Of a stretch of DNA of 64,000 bases, positions 10,391-21,940 are shown piece after piece (within the stretch, counting starts at the first letter, position 1; each line of letters opens with the position of its first letter). Under the pieces are notes generated by a model. The model was not told where the DNA came from. It was given only the letters and a program-made list of their open reading frames with translations, and did no database searches. This DNA comes from Molanna angustata. Its lineage: Eukaryota > Arthropoda > Insecta > Trichoptera > Molannidae. A program made the translations under genes and the position numbers. Location: positions 20,438,414 to 20,502,413 of the forward strand of contig OY754967.1 in assembly GCA_963576475.1 (NCBI GenBank). The letters run 5' to 3'.

Positions 10391-11337
10391 TGCATTCAAT
10401 TTATATATTATTTGTTATTCGACTAAAAAATTTGATTTCCATACAAGGTTAAACATTTTTTATTTTCTTTTTCATTCTTTATTTCTTTTTTCTCTTTTTT
10501 TGTCGTTTTCTGTGTATAATTTTTTATTTCTGTATTTTTTTCAACGAAAAATGTTTCTGTTTACGTTTCTGTTAAGACGTTGCTTTATAGATGATGTGTT
10601 TTTTTGTTTTTATTTTTTATAATGTAAATGGTTTTTTAATCGTTAAATAAAGTAAGTAAATTAACTATTTAATCTTGCTACAAACATATATAAATGGTTT
10701 TATAAAAAAAAATGGGATACTAATTTGCAATCAAAGATGCAGGGATCGTTTTTTTCATAAAGTCATGTCATCTGATGATCCGGTTTCATTTATATCATAA
10801 ACATAATATAAACATTATTAAACTTAGCAGTACCATATTAGCTTTAATAGTCCGGTTTTTTATAAATTATAATATTGATGTATTCTTATTATTCTTTCCG
10901 GAATTTAATAATAGGAATTTGATTATAAAATGCAAAGAAAATAACATTAAAGTCTACCTGTTCTACCTGGAAAGTCGTGCGGAAGGGATAGATATCAGAT
11001 GTATGTGTGTGTGTATAGGTATATGTACTTTCGTTTAGCTTGTACATACTTATGTATGTAGGTAGGTATGTATGTAGGTATAAAGTGATTGAATGATTGA
11101 AACACTACATTTGCTGACATTTCGCAGCAACCACATAATATAATGTATGTGGAATGACATACCCATACCATGTGATGTAGGAGTAACTACATATTTACCC
11201 TGACTATGTTATTGTCAGCATTGTCAGCAATCACCAGTTTGTTCACGACACGCGACGCTTATCTTTGACTTAGTGTTGAATGTTCTAATATCAATGTTTC
11301 TTTAACTATTCCTATAAAATATTATATCGAAATATTT
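10391..11337. other. AT-rich DNA with an ATGT/GTAG simple repeat
   Basis: No gene. T-rich DNA to about 10760, then AT-rich DNA. There is a (TATGTAGG)-type simple repeat at about 11040-11080. Nothing else was recognised. Confidence 0.5.
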
Positions 11338-11718
11338 ATTGATTTATTTATTTATATAAACGCCCTAAATGAACTTTTACATACACAATTACAAATTATT
11401 AAAACATATATGTTCATGAACCACAAAGCAAAATTAATACATACATAATAATAAATAGGTAGGTATGTATAACAACAAAAAATATCAAGAAAAAAAATGT
11501 ATAAATTTACAAAATATATAGATAGTGACGTACAGTAAAAATAAAATTAAAGAAGAACAAGCAAAGGTAAATATAAAATGAAAAGAAATAAAGAAAATAA
11601 CCCAGAATTTATACAATCTTTAAAAGTCTTTCTTTATATTCGTATATTGAACAGCAAAAGACATCAACAGACCCAAACTCATTACCAAGTCTATGTAACC
11701 TCAGAATAGGCGAGTGAA
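11338..11718 (-). mobile_element. Possible LINE 3' untranslated end
   Basis: A TTATTTATTTATATAAACGCCC start followed by A-rich text resembles the antisense 3' ends of LINEs elsewhere in the window (62325 onward and 43012). No coding homology was seen, so this is a guess from layout and composition. Confidence 0.3.
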
Positions 11719-11904
11719 TATTTTTTTTTATTATTAAAAAAATGAATATATCCTTAATAAACAAGTACATATACATCTTCCTACATTCCCTTAAATAAGC
11801 ATTAATGCTTGTGCTATAGGTGAACGAAATCGGTTGAGGCAGGATTCGAACTCGCGACCACTGGATTGCTAGCCCAGCGCGCCCACCGCTCCGCCATCGA
11901 CCCA
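11719..11904 (-). mobile_element. tRNA-derived SINE (family B)
   Basis: From 11904 downwards, the minus strand reads GGTCGATGGCGGAGCGGTGG (A-box region), a GCTGGGCTAGCAATCCAG arm and AGTTCGAATCC (B box). It then continues into a body with CCGATTTCGTTCACCTATAG and a T/A-rich end. The same order is found at 38915-39095. The tRNA-like part is followed by a conserved non-tRNA tail, so this is a SINE and not a tRNA gene. Confidence 0.8.
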
Positions 11905-12061
11905 TCTGATATAATTATAATTACTAGGTTTTATGTATATTCTTTAACTTTTTTTTTATAAGTACCTACATATTTTTTCTTCTCATCGAATACCTACTTT
12001 TAAAGCAAATGATCATTATAAGCGTATTATTTTTTTATATAATATGTGTATTATACATACA

Positions 12062-12421
12062 AACATACATATAATCACGCCATGTCCCTCACTGGGTAAG
12101 CAGAGTGAATAGAACGCCGCATTTTTCTATCTTGACATACATTCATCGACTCGTTTACATTCATGCTCCTTCTCATGCATATTCATCTGTTGTTCAAGCT
12201 TCTTACATTTCCGTAATTAAGAATATCGTTTTCAAAGTCGTACCATCCTATGCTTAGGCGCCCCCGACCTATTATTCCATTCCTTTCAGCTATGTATATT
12301 TTCTTCGTCATTCGTTCTTCATTCATTCTTCCCAGGTGACCAAACCATCTCAATGTGTTAACTTTCAGTCTATTGCCTTATTTCACCATTCTTCATCTTA
12401 CATTCTTATATCTGTATTATG
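12062..12421 (-). pseudogene. RTE-like retrotransposon, 3' fragment
   Basis: The antisense start ATCACGCCATGTCCCTCAC and the following text match the family copy at 45823-46290 but with many changes and indels. The best-preserved part corresponds to the MKVNTLRWFGHM region near 12330-12370. No continuous frame remains. Confidence 0.7.
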
Positions 12422-12870
12422 TTAAGGCCCTTGTATATCCTAGGTATACGGATGTACGCAAAAATGCACACTTAATTGTCTTCTAATGTATGAAACACGA
12501 AAAAATATTGTATATCACCTAATATGTGACATACAACATTTTATCGTGCAAAAAAGGTAAAATTTAGAGGTTTTCTTTAAATATCAAGAATAGTTATTAA
12601 AATATTATAATAATAAAAAACTCAGCCGGTTGATTTTCATATTCTCTTTCGATTGAAGTAAAAATATACTTCATGGGTTTTGCAGTTTTTTAGTTACGTA
12701 CAGTAAAAAAATAAAAAAGGGCTTTACTTAAACTAATTTTACAAGACAAATATTAAACAAATTCATAAACTCATGCAATTGAATAAAGATGTACATACAA
12801 ACTGTTCCTTATTTCAAAGACGTATCTTTTGAGAGTATTAGGGAAATTATTTTCAAACTATACTATATAG
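12422..12870. repeat. Old direct repeat, copy 1
   Basis: Matches 13058-13530 in the same orientation with clear but diverged similarity. Shared blocks include AAAAGGTAAAATTTAGAG, TTTCGATTGAAGTAAAAA, ACTTCATNG.....GCAGTTTTTT, AATAAAGATGT and CAAAGACGT. The offset is about 635-660 bases owing to indels. The start directly follows the RTE-like fragment. Confidence 0.75.
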
Positions 12871-13057
12871 CCTACTATAGCCTCTTAAGTTAAATTTCAT
12901 TCCCATATATAATAACTTTTGTGTATACCAACATTTTCGAGGAACGAAAAACTTCTAATGATTTTGACATTTTATATTCCTTTATTGTGAATTATGTCAT
13001 AATTTAAGCTTACATACTATAGTATATTTTCTGATTAAATATAAATCATAAAATATA
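12871..13057. other. Spacer between direct repeats
   Basis: AT-rich, nothing recognised. If the two repeats arose by tandem duplication of a unit of about 640 bp, this would be the rest of that unit. Confidence 0.4.
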
Positions 13058-13530
13058 TTAAGGGCCTTAATTTGTTACCTGGTTAATTAATGCCTATTAC
13101 CTCGGGCATACGGGATGTACCCAAATATGCAAACCTATCACCTATATTTCTAATGCAAAAAATGAACAAATATTTTATATCACCAAATTTGTGATAAACA
13201 ATATTTTTTTTCTGAAGAAAAGGTAAAATTTAGAGCATTTGTTAGCAAAAACAGTTATTTAAAAAAAAATTAAAGTAAATTAAAAAGTTAAAAAATATAG
13301 TCGGTATATGTTCGTATTTTCTTTCGATTGAAGTAAAAAATAACTTCATCGTCCCTGCAGTTTTTTTTTAGTTTACATAATTAATAGTTTTTTTATTAAA
13401 ACTAATTTTATAAGAAAAAAATTCAAAAAACTAATACAACATAATAAAGATGTTTAAATAAACTGTTCTTTACTACAAAGACGTGTCGATTGAGGGTTCT
13501 GGTGAAAAGATTTTCAAAATTTTAGCCACA
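13058..13530. repeat. Old direct repeat, copy 2
   Basis: Diverged second copy of 12422-12870, plus orientation. It starts TTAAGGGCC and keeps the TTTCGATTGAAGTAAAAAATAACTTCAT block. No open frame, terminal inverted repeats or polymerase III boxes were seen. Confidence 0.75.
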
Positions 13531-13905
13531 TCAACATATGTATTAGTTTCTGCAACCCAATCTGTTCCCTCGGTTTGTCAACGTGGCGCTTGGCAACAAG
13601 AGAACAAGCAATATTTCAACATTGCCGTTCAACAGCGTATTCAAAGCATAACATTTTGACACTTGTCGCTTGTTGGACATTTGATGTGAGAAACGATGGA
13701 CGCTGATAGCCGTCAATCAATCTTGTTTGTGTGTCAATCAATCACTATCGTATCGCGATATCAAATTTCAATGCTTCCGTTCGAAACGGTTTGTTTTGGC
13801 ACTTTATCTTTTGGAATATTCGATTAAATGTGAAAACACAGACGCCCATTTGACATTTCAATGAAAAATCGTTTTTCTACTATTTTCCATTAAAAACTAT
13901 GCAAA
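13531..13905. other. Base-balanced non-coding DNA
   Basis: Less AT-rich than its surroundings, with short inverted motifs, but no reading frame or known repeat. Confidence 0.4.
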
Positions 13906-13911
13906 GAATAC

Positions 13912-14600
13912 ATACATACCATCACCCAGTTTCCCTTTCTGGAGTAGACAGAGAGAACCGATCGTCAGACTCTTGTATCTTGACATACTTGTTTTCATTT
14001 ACATCCATGCATCGCTTCATACATACTCTCCGATTTTTCTGACTTCGTATATTACCATCTTTCGTATATTATATGATCATGCCAACTCTTTCTCGGCCGG
14101 CCCCTACTTCTCATTCCACTCTTTTCAGCCTTGTATACTTGTATACCAGCCTTGTATTTTATATTGCACCGCGTATTTTTAACAAACTGCCATCGGCACT
14201 TAAAGTGATAAAAACATTCAAAATGTCAGGAACAAGGTGGGTACTCGAAGTAGGTAGACTCCAAAATGAAATTAATGTGTCAACAATAATAACTTAATTT
14301 CTTTAGGTTTCATCTTTTTTTGTGAACTTTTTACTGTGTAGTTTGATAAATAATAAATAATATTTTTACTGTGAATTTTTATTGTTAATTTTTTTGTAAA
14401 ATATGTATGTGTTATATTATGTTGTATTGTAAAATGTAATAAATTTACAAACTTTGTCAAGCGTTCATCGTTCATTCTTTCTACATGTCCGAACCATCGC
14501 ATAGCATCTTCATTCTACTCACAATATCCCTTTCAATTTTGCGATCTCGTCTAATATCCACTTTCATTATCCTACCTTTGATTGTTTGGTCACACATTAT
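13912..14600 (-). pseudogene. RTE-like retrotransposon fragment, split by a nested LINE tail
   Basis: The antisense text CATACCATCACCCAGTTTCCC to about 14140 is the 3' part of the RTE-like family. It resumes at 14451 (ACTTTGTCAAGCGTTCATCG) and runs to about 14600, where the minus strand still encodes recognisable blocks such as RWFGHVERMNDERLT and VDIRRDRKIERDIV. These correspond to EDIRKECRIKKDVI in the copy at 45.8-46.3 kb. The interruption is a separate insertion. Confidence 0.7.
14141..14450 (+). mobile_element. Nested LINE 3' end inside the RTE-like fragment
   Basis: The plus strand encodes APRIFNKLPSALKVIKTFKM, a typical C-terminal block of CR1/Jockey-group reverse transcriptases. It is followed by an AT-rich 3' end with AATAAA-like signals. 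ACTT on both sides (14137-14140, 14451-14454) may be a short target duplication. The insertion is strongly 5'-truncated, about 310 bp. Confidence 0.6.
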
Positions 14601-17600
14601 CACACGTAAATAATATGTATATGTACCAAACAACTGAGTAAGACACTCATCTAAAATGCATTAGAAATAAATCGATGTTAAGGATTTTTTCTTTAAATCA
14701 TATTTTTCGACAATTGTTTCTTCTAAACGACTTTATAGCACAATTCTAAGAAATCAGAATTTCTAAATACAAAGCTTCTTTTACTATTTTTTGCTTGAAT
14801 ATTCTATTCATTTAAGTTTCAACAGACACCATAAAATTAGATTTATAAACAATTCATACGAAATCCGTTATTTATGTTGTCTGTTTTAATTCCTATTTAG
14901 ACAAACAAAGATAAATTAATGGAATACCTCACATATTACCATGAAATTATGAAGTTTATTTTTTGTGTTTTTTTTTGTGAAGAGAAAAAAAATATTATAA
15001 GTATTTTGAATGAATGATAATATTACGTGGCTTCTTTAATGTTCATTTTTAAATAGTTGCTTTTTCTTGTACTAAGCTTCAATTGCGGATAGTGCCATAC
15101 TTGCAGTTTTCCGTTCTAATTCCGATTTTTTTCTCTGCAATCTCCCGAAAGCTTGCTTCTTCCATGTTTCAATATGCTGATAGGAATTTCTCCGTCTATT
15201 GTTGGAGCAAAATGAGAACGCGCTGCCTCGTAGTGTTCACCCATTGTGGGACGCGTCTTTTCTCATCTCATTCATTGTTGGAAGCGAGACGGTGAAGGTA
15301 GCAGCAAGTACAAAGTATCCAGAATCATCATATACATGGAGTGGAGAGATGCATACCATACGTACACCATAATGTCCTCCCGTCGGTGAAATAACGCTGA
15401 ATTTGGCCTTTCGCGTTTTATTATACAGAAAAATGGAACATTTCGGAAAGAGCTTTTGTTGATTACTTACTTCTTGTATTGTCGTTGGTGCAATACAGTA
15501 TATTTTTATAGGCCAGGATTTCTTTGGTTTTTGTCTTTTTCTGTTTATTTTATACCTTTTTTTTGTAGTTATTATCTTTGCATCTTCTTAATACGATTCA
15601 AATTTTACTAACAATACACCTTAATGTGTGATTTTAATATAGCAGATTTCGCATTATGCAGAAGAAATTATGATAAAATTAGATCACCAAGATGCATGAG
15701 CAGAAAAACAGTATGATAGGACTGTAAATGTGAAATTAAAGAGTTTAATGAATTGATGGCATGTCAAGAATGAAAATAATATCCCAATATATTTAGAATT
15801 TCTGTTAAAACGCGGCCTTTGTCTCCTGTTTTACTCCTTAAACACGGTATGAATTTATTTTTATGTGTATACGTTTACCCTATCTCTAGGTGTATTGTTC
15901 ATTATGTATTATCTTTATGTTGAACATAAATAATTATTCATAAATGCATAATATTTTGTATTATTTGTAACTGGAACTAAATGCCTGCGACGTATTTATC
16001 AATTTCCTTTATATTATGATCATGTCTGCCGCTGTTGCGGGGGCGGGAAAATAAAATGCTAGCAATACTCCAATGAACAAAAATAATAATGGAATTGTAC
16101 GTTTAATTTCACTAAAGAAACATTTCAACAAACGGCAACCGAATAGATCCTATAAAAGTTAGGCAATTGTTGCAAAAATGCGGGAAATGTGGAATGGTCT
16201 TTTACTAGATAATCACTTGAACGGTGTGCGTCATATGGCGTCGTGGAAACTGCGGCGTCCGTTGCTATAGAATCACCAATATTATAATATTGTATCCATA
16301 TTTGTTCGTAAGTTTATCTTCATATTGCACAATAATTAAACCATTGTGGCAGAAATTAATACGTGCAAAAGATTTGGTTTTGTTTTAACCAGTTGTTGGA
16401 GCAAATGGACTGTATGAAATGGTTTAACATGGGGAATGGAAGTTAGGCAATATTTCGAAGGGAATCATAGAACAATGAAGGTAAATATTGCACTTACCGC
16501 CAGCAGCGACGAACCAATTTATGAAGTTTAATAAGTTTGAAATACAGGACACAATACATCACACGAAGAACTATGAACTTGACGAAGAAACTATGTAGAA
16601 AAATAATAAATGAAAGAGAACTTATAACATATTTTATGTAGATGAAGTGCACTGTGTCATCTCTTGAAGGTAACTCGCTGTACTGAAGGTCTTTACTGCT
16701 TGTAGGTAGTTTTTCTTTTTACAACATTTCTTCTCGACTAGGCGGGTAGGCATACATTGGAGAGAATTCAATTCCTATCCCTAACACCAGTTGAGTCCCC
16801 AAAGCAAACACACGTTTCATTTATCTAAATTATTATATATGTTATTAGAGCTTTGTTTTTTCTCTCTTATAGATAGTTATTGTGTAGTTATATAATTTGT
16901 TATGGTGGTCTTGATATTGCCTGTAATAATAGACTAAAACTGCATAAACTATTGCAAAATATACATCAAACTAAACTTGCAAGACTTAAATCGAGAGTCT
17001 TGCGGTCTCTTTATGATTAAATGAATTGATACCTACTTTCAAAAAAAGTATTTCTAATGAATATCAAATTTATTTAAGGCGTAAAAATTACAAAAATCTT
17101 GCGACGAGGCCAGGACACGACCGAATAATATACTAGTCCTACACACATCTGAAAAGGAACGAAATTCAACAAATAAAATATAACTTACATAGGTAAGTTG
17201 ATTCCACGATATTTCTTTTAAAAGCAGCTCTATTTTTAAATTTCTTCTGCAACATTTTTATAGATGCTATTTAATTTTAATTTATATCGTTTATTTTATA
17301 TCCCATACACATTTTACTGGCTCATTTTGTATATTAAATCTCATTGATTTATTATTATTTTTCTTGTAGCATTAAAAATGTCATTTAAATGTCTTATTAA
17401 ATATGTTCGTGTTGTATTTAATACTTTATTTATGGTAGCTCTCAAATCTTTCAAATCGTCTACATGTTGACTTCAATTTAAAGAAATCATCAGTTTCGTT
17501 ATATAAATGGTTTTACAAGTAGATATTATTTTCGTGTGCCGTGTGTATAATTATTTTTTTATTTATTACTGTCAATCATTTATACATCTGTCGAATATCA

Positions 17601-20600
17601 TTTGTCATGTTTTTGTCGAATGTTTAGAAACGAGTTGTGCAATAACATTCTTATTAATAAATAACATTCGTATTAATAAAAAAGTAAATATTTGTAAATT
17701 ATTCATTGGTTACGTAGTTTCGACTCCCTTTTACTTCAAAATAAATTGTATAACATAAATTTTGAAAATGTGTACAAAACTTATATTTATATATATTCTG
17801 TTATGCTTCATTTTCTTGTGTAAACATTTATTTTTTCTGAAGGTTTTGATTGAGGTTCCTTACCCATGCCTTCCTTTTTTGTCACAGCAGAATATCTCCT
17901 TATGTTTTCAATCTTCAAATGGACGCAATGCAATCTTCGTGTTTTTTTTTTGTTTTGTATAAGTTCTTTTCAAAGCTTTATTCAATTACTATTACTATTG
18001 GTATGTTTTTTCCGTCGCTTAAAAGACGGGTTTTGTGGGTATATAATTATAGCAATCAAATAGAATGACTATACATACTGCAGTAAGTATGTATATTATT
18101 ACTAGTTCGTTCTGTATAATTCCAGAACATGCAGTGAATCGTTCATATTGTTAACTGTGTTTAGACAACATGCCTTCCCATACTCGAACATTATTATTAT
18201 TTGTTGTTTTAAATTTCTCTCCTATTGTATCTACGGATATAAAAAGTAATCAGTGTTGTACCACTTTTAACGAAAGATACCGATGATAAATAACAGAGCA
18301 GGTAACGAGCAATGAGTAATCAATCAATAGTGTTGTATCCCAAGAGAGGTATCCGAACTTAGCGCAGGTAAAGTATAATATAATGGCTACCTATTTCGCT
18401 TGAATTTTAGCAAAAAAAAAACGAATAAGTATCATTATCGATTGCTGAATGTGCACTGCCAGCAGAAATATACCTATGATATGAACAGGGAATAGGAAAA
18501 AATATTACTTTTGTCACAATACATCATTTACGGAATATTTTTACGGAAAATGGTTAGTTATAATGTACTATTTATTTGTGCTGTTATTTGTGCTGTATTG
18601 GTAAATGAAAAACACTCTTTTGATTTTGCTTATCTGCATGCTTTGTAACCCCAAGATAAAAATACATAATATGCTGTATTTTGGATTTAACCACCAGAAT
18701 TAGAGGCGCCTATTTTACATTCGATTTTGTTTTTAACACTTAAAATTCACAATCACAACGAACGACTTATATAGCAATTCGCAAATACTGTTAGCAACTG
18801 ATAATCAATGTTTTAATGTAGATTTATTACAATTTTCAATGAATTTTTATTGTAAGTTTGAACGTTCCCATTTTCATTTTAAAAATACGGGAAATGGCAT
18901 ATCACGCCATAAAAAGAGTAGTAAAAGACATGTTGATCTGCCTTTTTTCTCATAATAAGAATAAGCCTCTAATTATTTACGCGCCACAAATTATTTATAT
19001 TCTTTATATTCTTCGTATTATTTTATATTCTTGTTATATATTTTGTTAGCTGTTGGTATTAACAGTACTTCAGAAGAGAAATAAATAAAATTCTCCGAGT
19101 ATATATTGAATTGGACCCTAATGGGAGAAAGAAAATTGTATTACCCACTATCCACACTGCGGGTTATTTTTGAGGAAACGTCTCTATTCTCCGAAAGAAA
19201 CAAATACGTGAGTAAATATGTTACGAAAAAAAATATTCGCATGTATCCGACAGATATGTTGCCTGGTAGATCTCTAACGTCGATATAGACCAAAAAATAA
19301 AGGAAATTGTTTTTTTTATACTGGAAAAATCCTTGTATTTTAAATAAAAATTTGTATATGTAAATGAATTCATTGCAATTTGCAGTAAAGATTAAAAAAA
19401 ATTCGTTGGTTTCCATGTGTCTGTTTTTAATTTAGTTATTCTTATGTTTTTATCTTTTCTGGATGTTCTGTTCTATATCCAACCTTTTCTACCTACATAG
19501 ATTCGCTGGTCATAATCTCATTATATTCACTAAATTTTATCTAATTTTCCTAGTTCAGGAGACTTTTATATATGCATCAAAATAAAAGTCTATTTGATAA
19601 TTTATTACTTTATTTGCAGTGTAGCTTTTAATCAAAAGAATGCTTGTTCCGTGTATTCAATAAACGAATGCAATATGAAATAACATCAAGATTCATTTTC
19701 CATGCATTTCACGTATGTATCATTCGTCCATGTTATGTTGCAATTTCACATCGAATGTCCCCTTGTTGCAATCTCATGCGGAAAATTCAAATTTCGCATT
19801 TGTATTGTTCGCCAGTGATTTGTTTATGAACATAAATCTGTATTGTCTGAACTTGGTTTTATGTCTCATTATGCATCAATCAAATTAATGTGATGTATGT
19901 AGTACTTCTAGCCCTAGTCAAGGGAGATCACGTTCATTTTGATATACATAATATATTATGGTTATTTCTAATGAATAATTCATAAGTGATCGTTTTTGGG
20001 ATTTGTAATTCATTTAATCTATTCATAATCCTTTCGCTATCCTTTCGCTATCCTTTCTACATGTCACAAAGAACATTTTCGGGCTTAGGTAAATTTTAAT
20101 TAAGTAATTGTATGGAAAACATAAATTATTCTCACAATTCATCTATTTTATTAATGTCTAATACGGTTTACAATATATTTATTATACGTATCAACAATGA
20201 AAATATATCGAAACAACAATTTTCTGTTCTTTTTTGAATTTATTTTAGAGATTGCGGAAACTTACTATATAATCATTTATATAAAAAAAAAAACTTAAAA
20301 TCAACGTAGAACACTTATCTTCAGTTTATTATGTTATCTTACAAGTTTTCTATACGCATTTAAAAAATTTACAACGCAATATACAATGTTTCCTGCCTAG
20401 AAAAGCTAAAAACACTTCTACAGCCCAGAAATCTAATGTAAACAATACTAATCAAGTTTTTATTTTATTAAAATCTTGATATGGTTAATCCTCTGTTTTT
20501 TTTTATTCCGGTTTTATATATTGCAATATCTTTGTGTAGGTACATCACGATAATTTGAGTCATATTCTATTTGTGCATTTAGCATATTCAGGCTCAGCGA

Positions 20601-21053
20601 GGTGATCAATTTACGCTTAGCCGCACAGTGGCAAATAATTCGACTGTAGGTACCTAGTTTGATATTTTCACCTTCACTTCGGTTATAGGTATTCATTGAT
20701 GATACCGGCCACAGTAGATACTACTACCCAAACTATATACATACATTACATATTGTCATTCTGCTTCAATTCTCCTCGCCGATTATCCTTTCCCATTATG
20801 TATTATCCCGTATTGTTAATTCGTTTGTGACGTTCTCATCCCGTCGTTCACCGCAGGATTTGTATTGTGTAATTATTCCGTACGTTAAAGCCTTTATTGA
20901 CAAATTATTCCGCCTATTGTGTGTGATAAGACAGTCCCTTTTCTTACTTTTCTTTGCGATCAAATCTCAGTACGATTACTTACCCTAGTGTCAATTTGTA
21001 ATTTAACAAAAAAAGAGGTTTCCGTCGACTATACCAAAGACAGCAACTTTAGA
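14601..21053. other. Long AT-rich stretch without a supported gene
   Basis: Both strands were read; no recognisable gene, SINE or LINE was found. A somewhat GC-richer patch at 15080-15430 and another at 16010-16260 have no recognisable product. A short tandem ATCCTTTCGCT (about three units) lies near 20029-20061. Small open frames in 17.5-18.1 kb are T-rich chance frames. Confidence 0.5.
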
Positions 21054-21149
21054 GATGGTGTGGCAACTGGAGTTTGGCATCACAAGATGGTGTGACAACT
21101 GGATCTCAGCATCACAAGATGGTGTGGTAACTGGAGCTCGGCATCTAAA
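21054..21149. repeat. 32-bp minisatellite, three units
   Basis: Three successive units start at 21054, 21086 and 21118, each GATGGTGTGNNAACTGGANN followed by a conserved GGCATC-type end. The units differ from one another at several positions, so the array is not brand new. Thirty-two is not a multiple of three, which argues against a coding repeat. Confidence 0.85.
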
Positions 21150-21828
21150 GAGGGCTTGATGAAGAGGCATACTTTCTAAGTAAAACTATCAACTGGTATG
21201 ATAATAAGAATAATTCAACGACTGTTTTGATCTCCCCTAATATAATGCATTTTTTATAAACCAGATAATGTTCTGAGTGACTTGTTTTTTTTTGGAGATC
21301 CCATTGAAGTTGCTTTTATAAATACTTTATTTAAATTTCATAAATATTCCCTTTAAAATCAATGAAATTACACGATTGCCCCCCTATTATATTGTCTTGG
21401 ACTGCTTTCTCGGTTTTCAAGTTGCAGTTTGTTACATGTTATGAAATGGATGTAAGGGCATTACGAAGCAACCGTTCGGAAATTTGATACAAAATAAGAT
21501 CGACAGATGGTCGTAATTGTTGTACCGTATAATCCCCCGCATGTGATTTGTCCATTTGATTGGACAAGGGATTATGGACATTGTTGCATTTGATCGTATC
21601 ATTTGTCCCATCACGCCCTATTGTGTACCTAACAATATGGGCTCTCCGTGTACTAAATTAAATTTGCACCTACAATAATATACTTGATTAGGAATCCCAT
21701 TTTGTTTTGGACCTGCATTTTCTGATTATTTCGTTGTATCTATATTTTGTATATTTTGATAACAGAAATAGTAGTTCAGTTACATTGAGATGTACCCTTC
21801 TTCATATTATATCGCGTGCATGTTTGAT
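21150..21828. other. Non-coding DNA, nothing recognised
   Basis: AT-rich, with no supported gene or repeat. Confidence 0.5.
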
Positions 21829-21940
21829 TGCGCGCTGAGTTAGTCAGTGTTTGCGAATTCGAATCCTGCCATGACCGATTTCGTTCACCAGCACAAACAT
21901 TAATGCTTAACAAGGACATATTCTGTTTTATTAATAAAAA
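21829..21940 (+). mobile_element. tRNA-derived SINE (family B), internally deleted
   Basis: GCGCGCTGAGTTAG, then AATTCGAATCCTGCC (B box), CGATTTCGTTCACC and AACAAGGACATATTC follow the family B order. The A-box end is missing or decayed. About 40 bases between ATTAATGCTT and AACAAGGACA are absent compared with 38915-39095. Confidence 0.7.

Noticed and set aside
12422..13530. LTR retrotransposon with two direct terminal repeats
   Set aside because: The internal region would be under 200 bases, with no primer-binding site, polypurine tract or TG...CA ends.
17507..18068. Several overlapping plus open frames
   Set aside because: T-rich DNA gives Phe/Leu/Ile-rich chance frames that resemble membrane proteins; no start context or homology.
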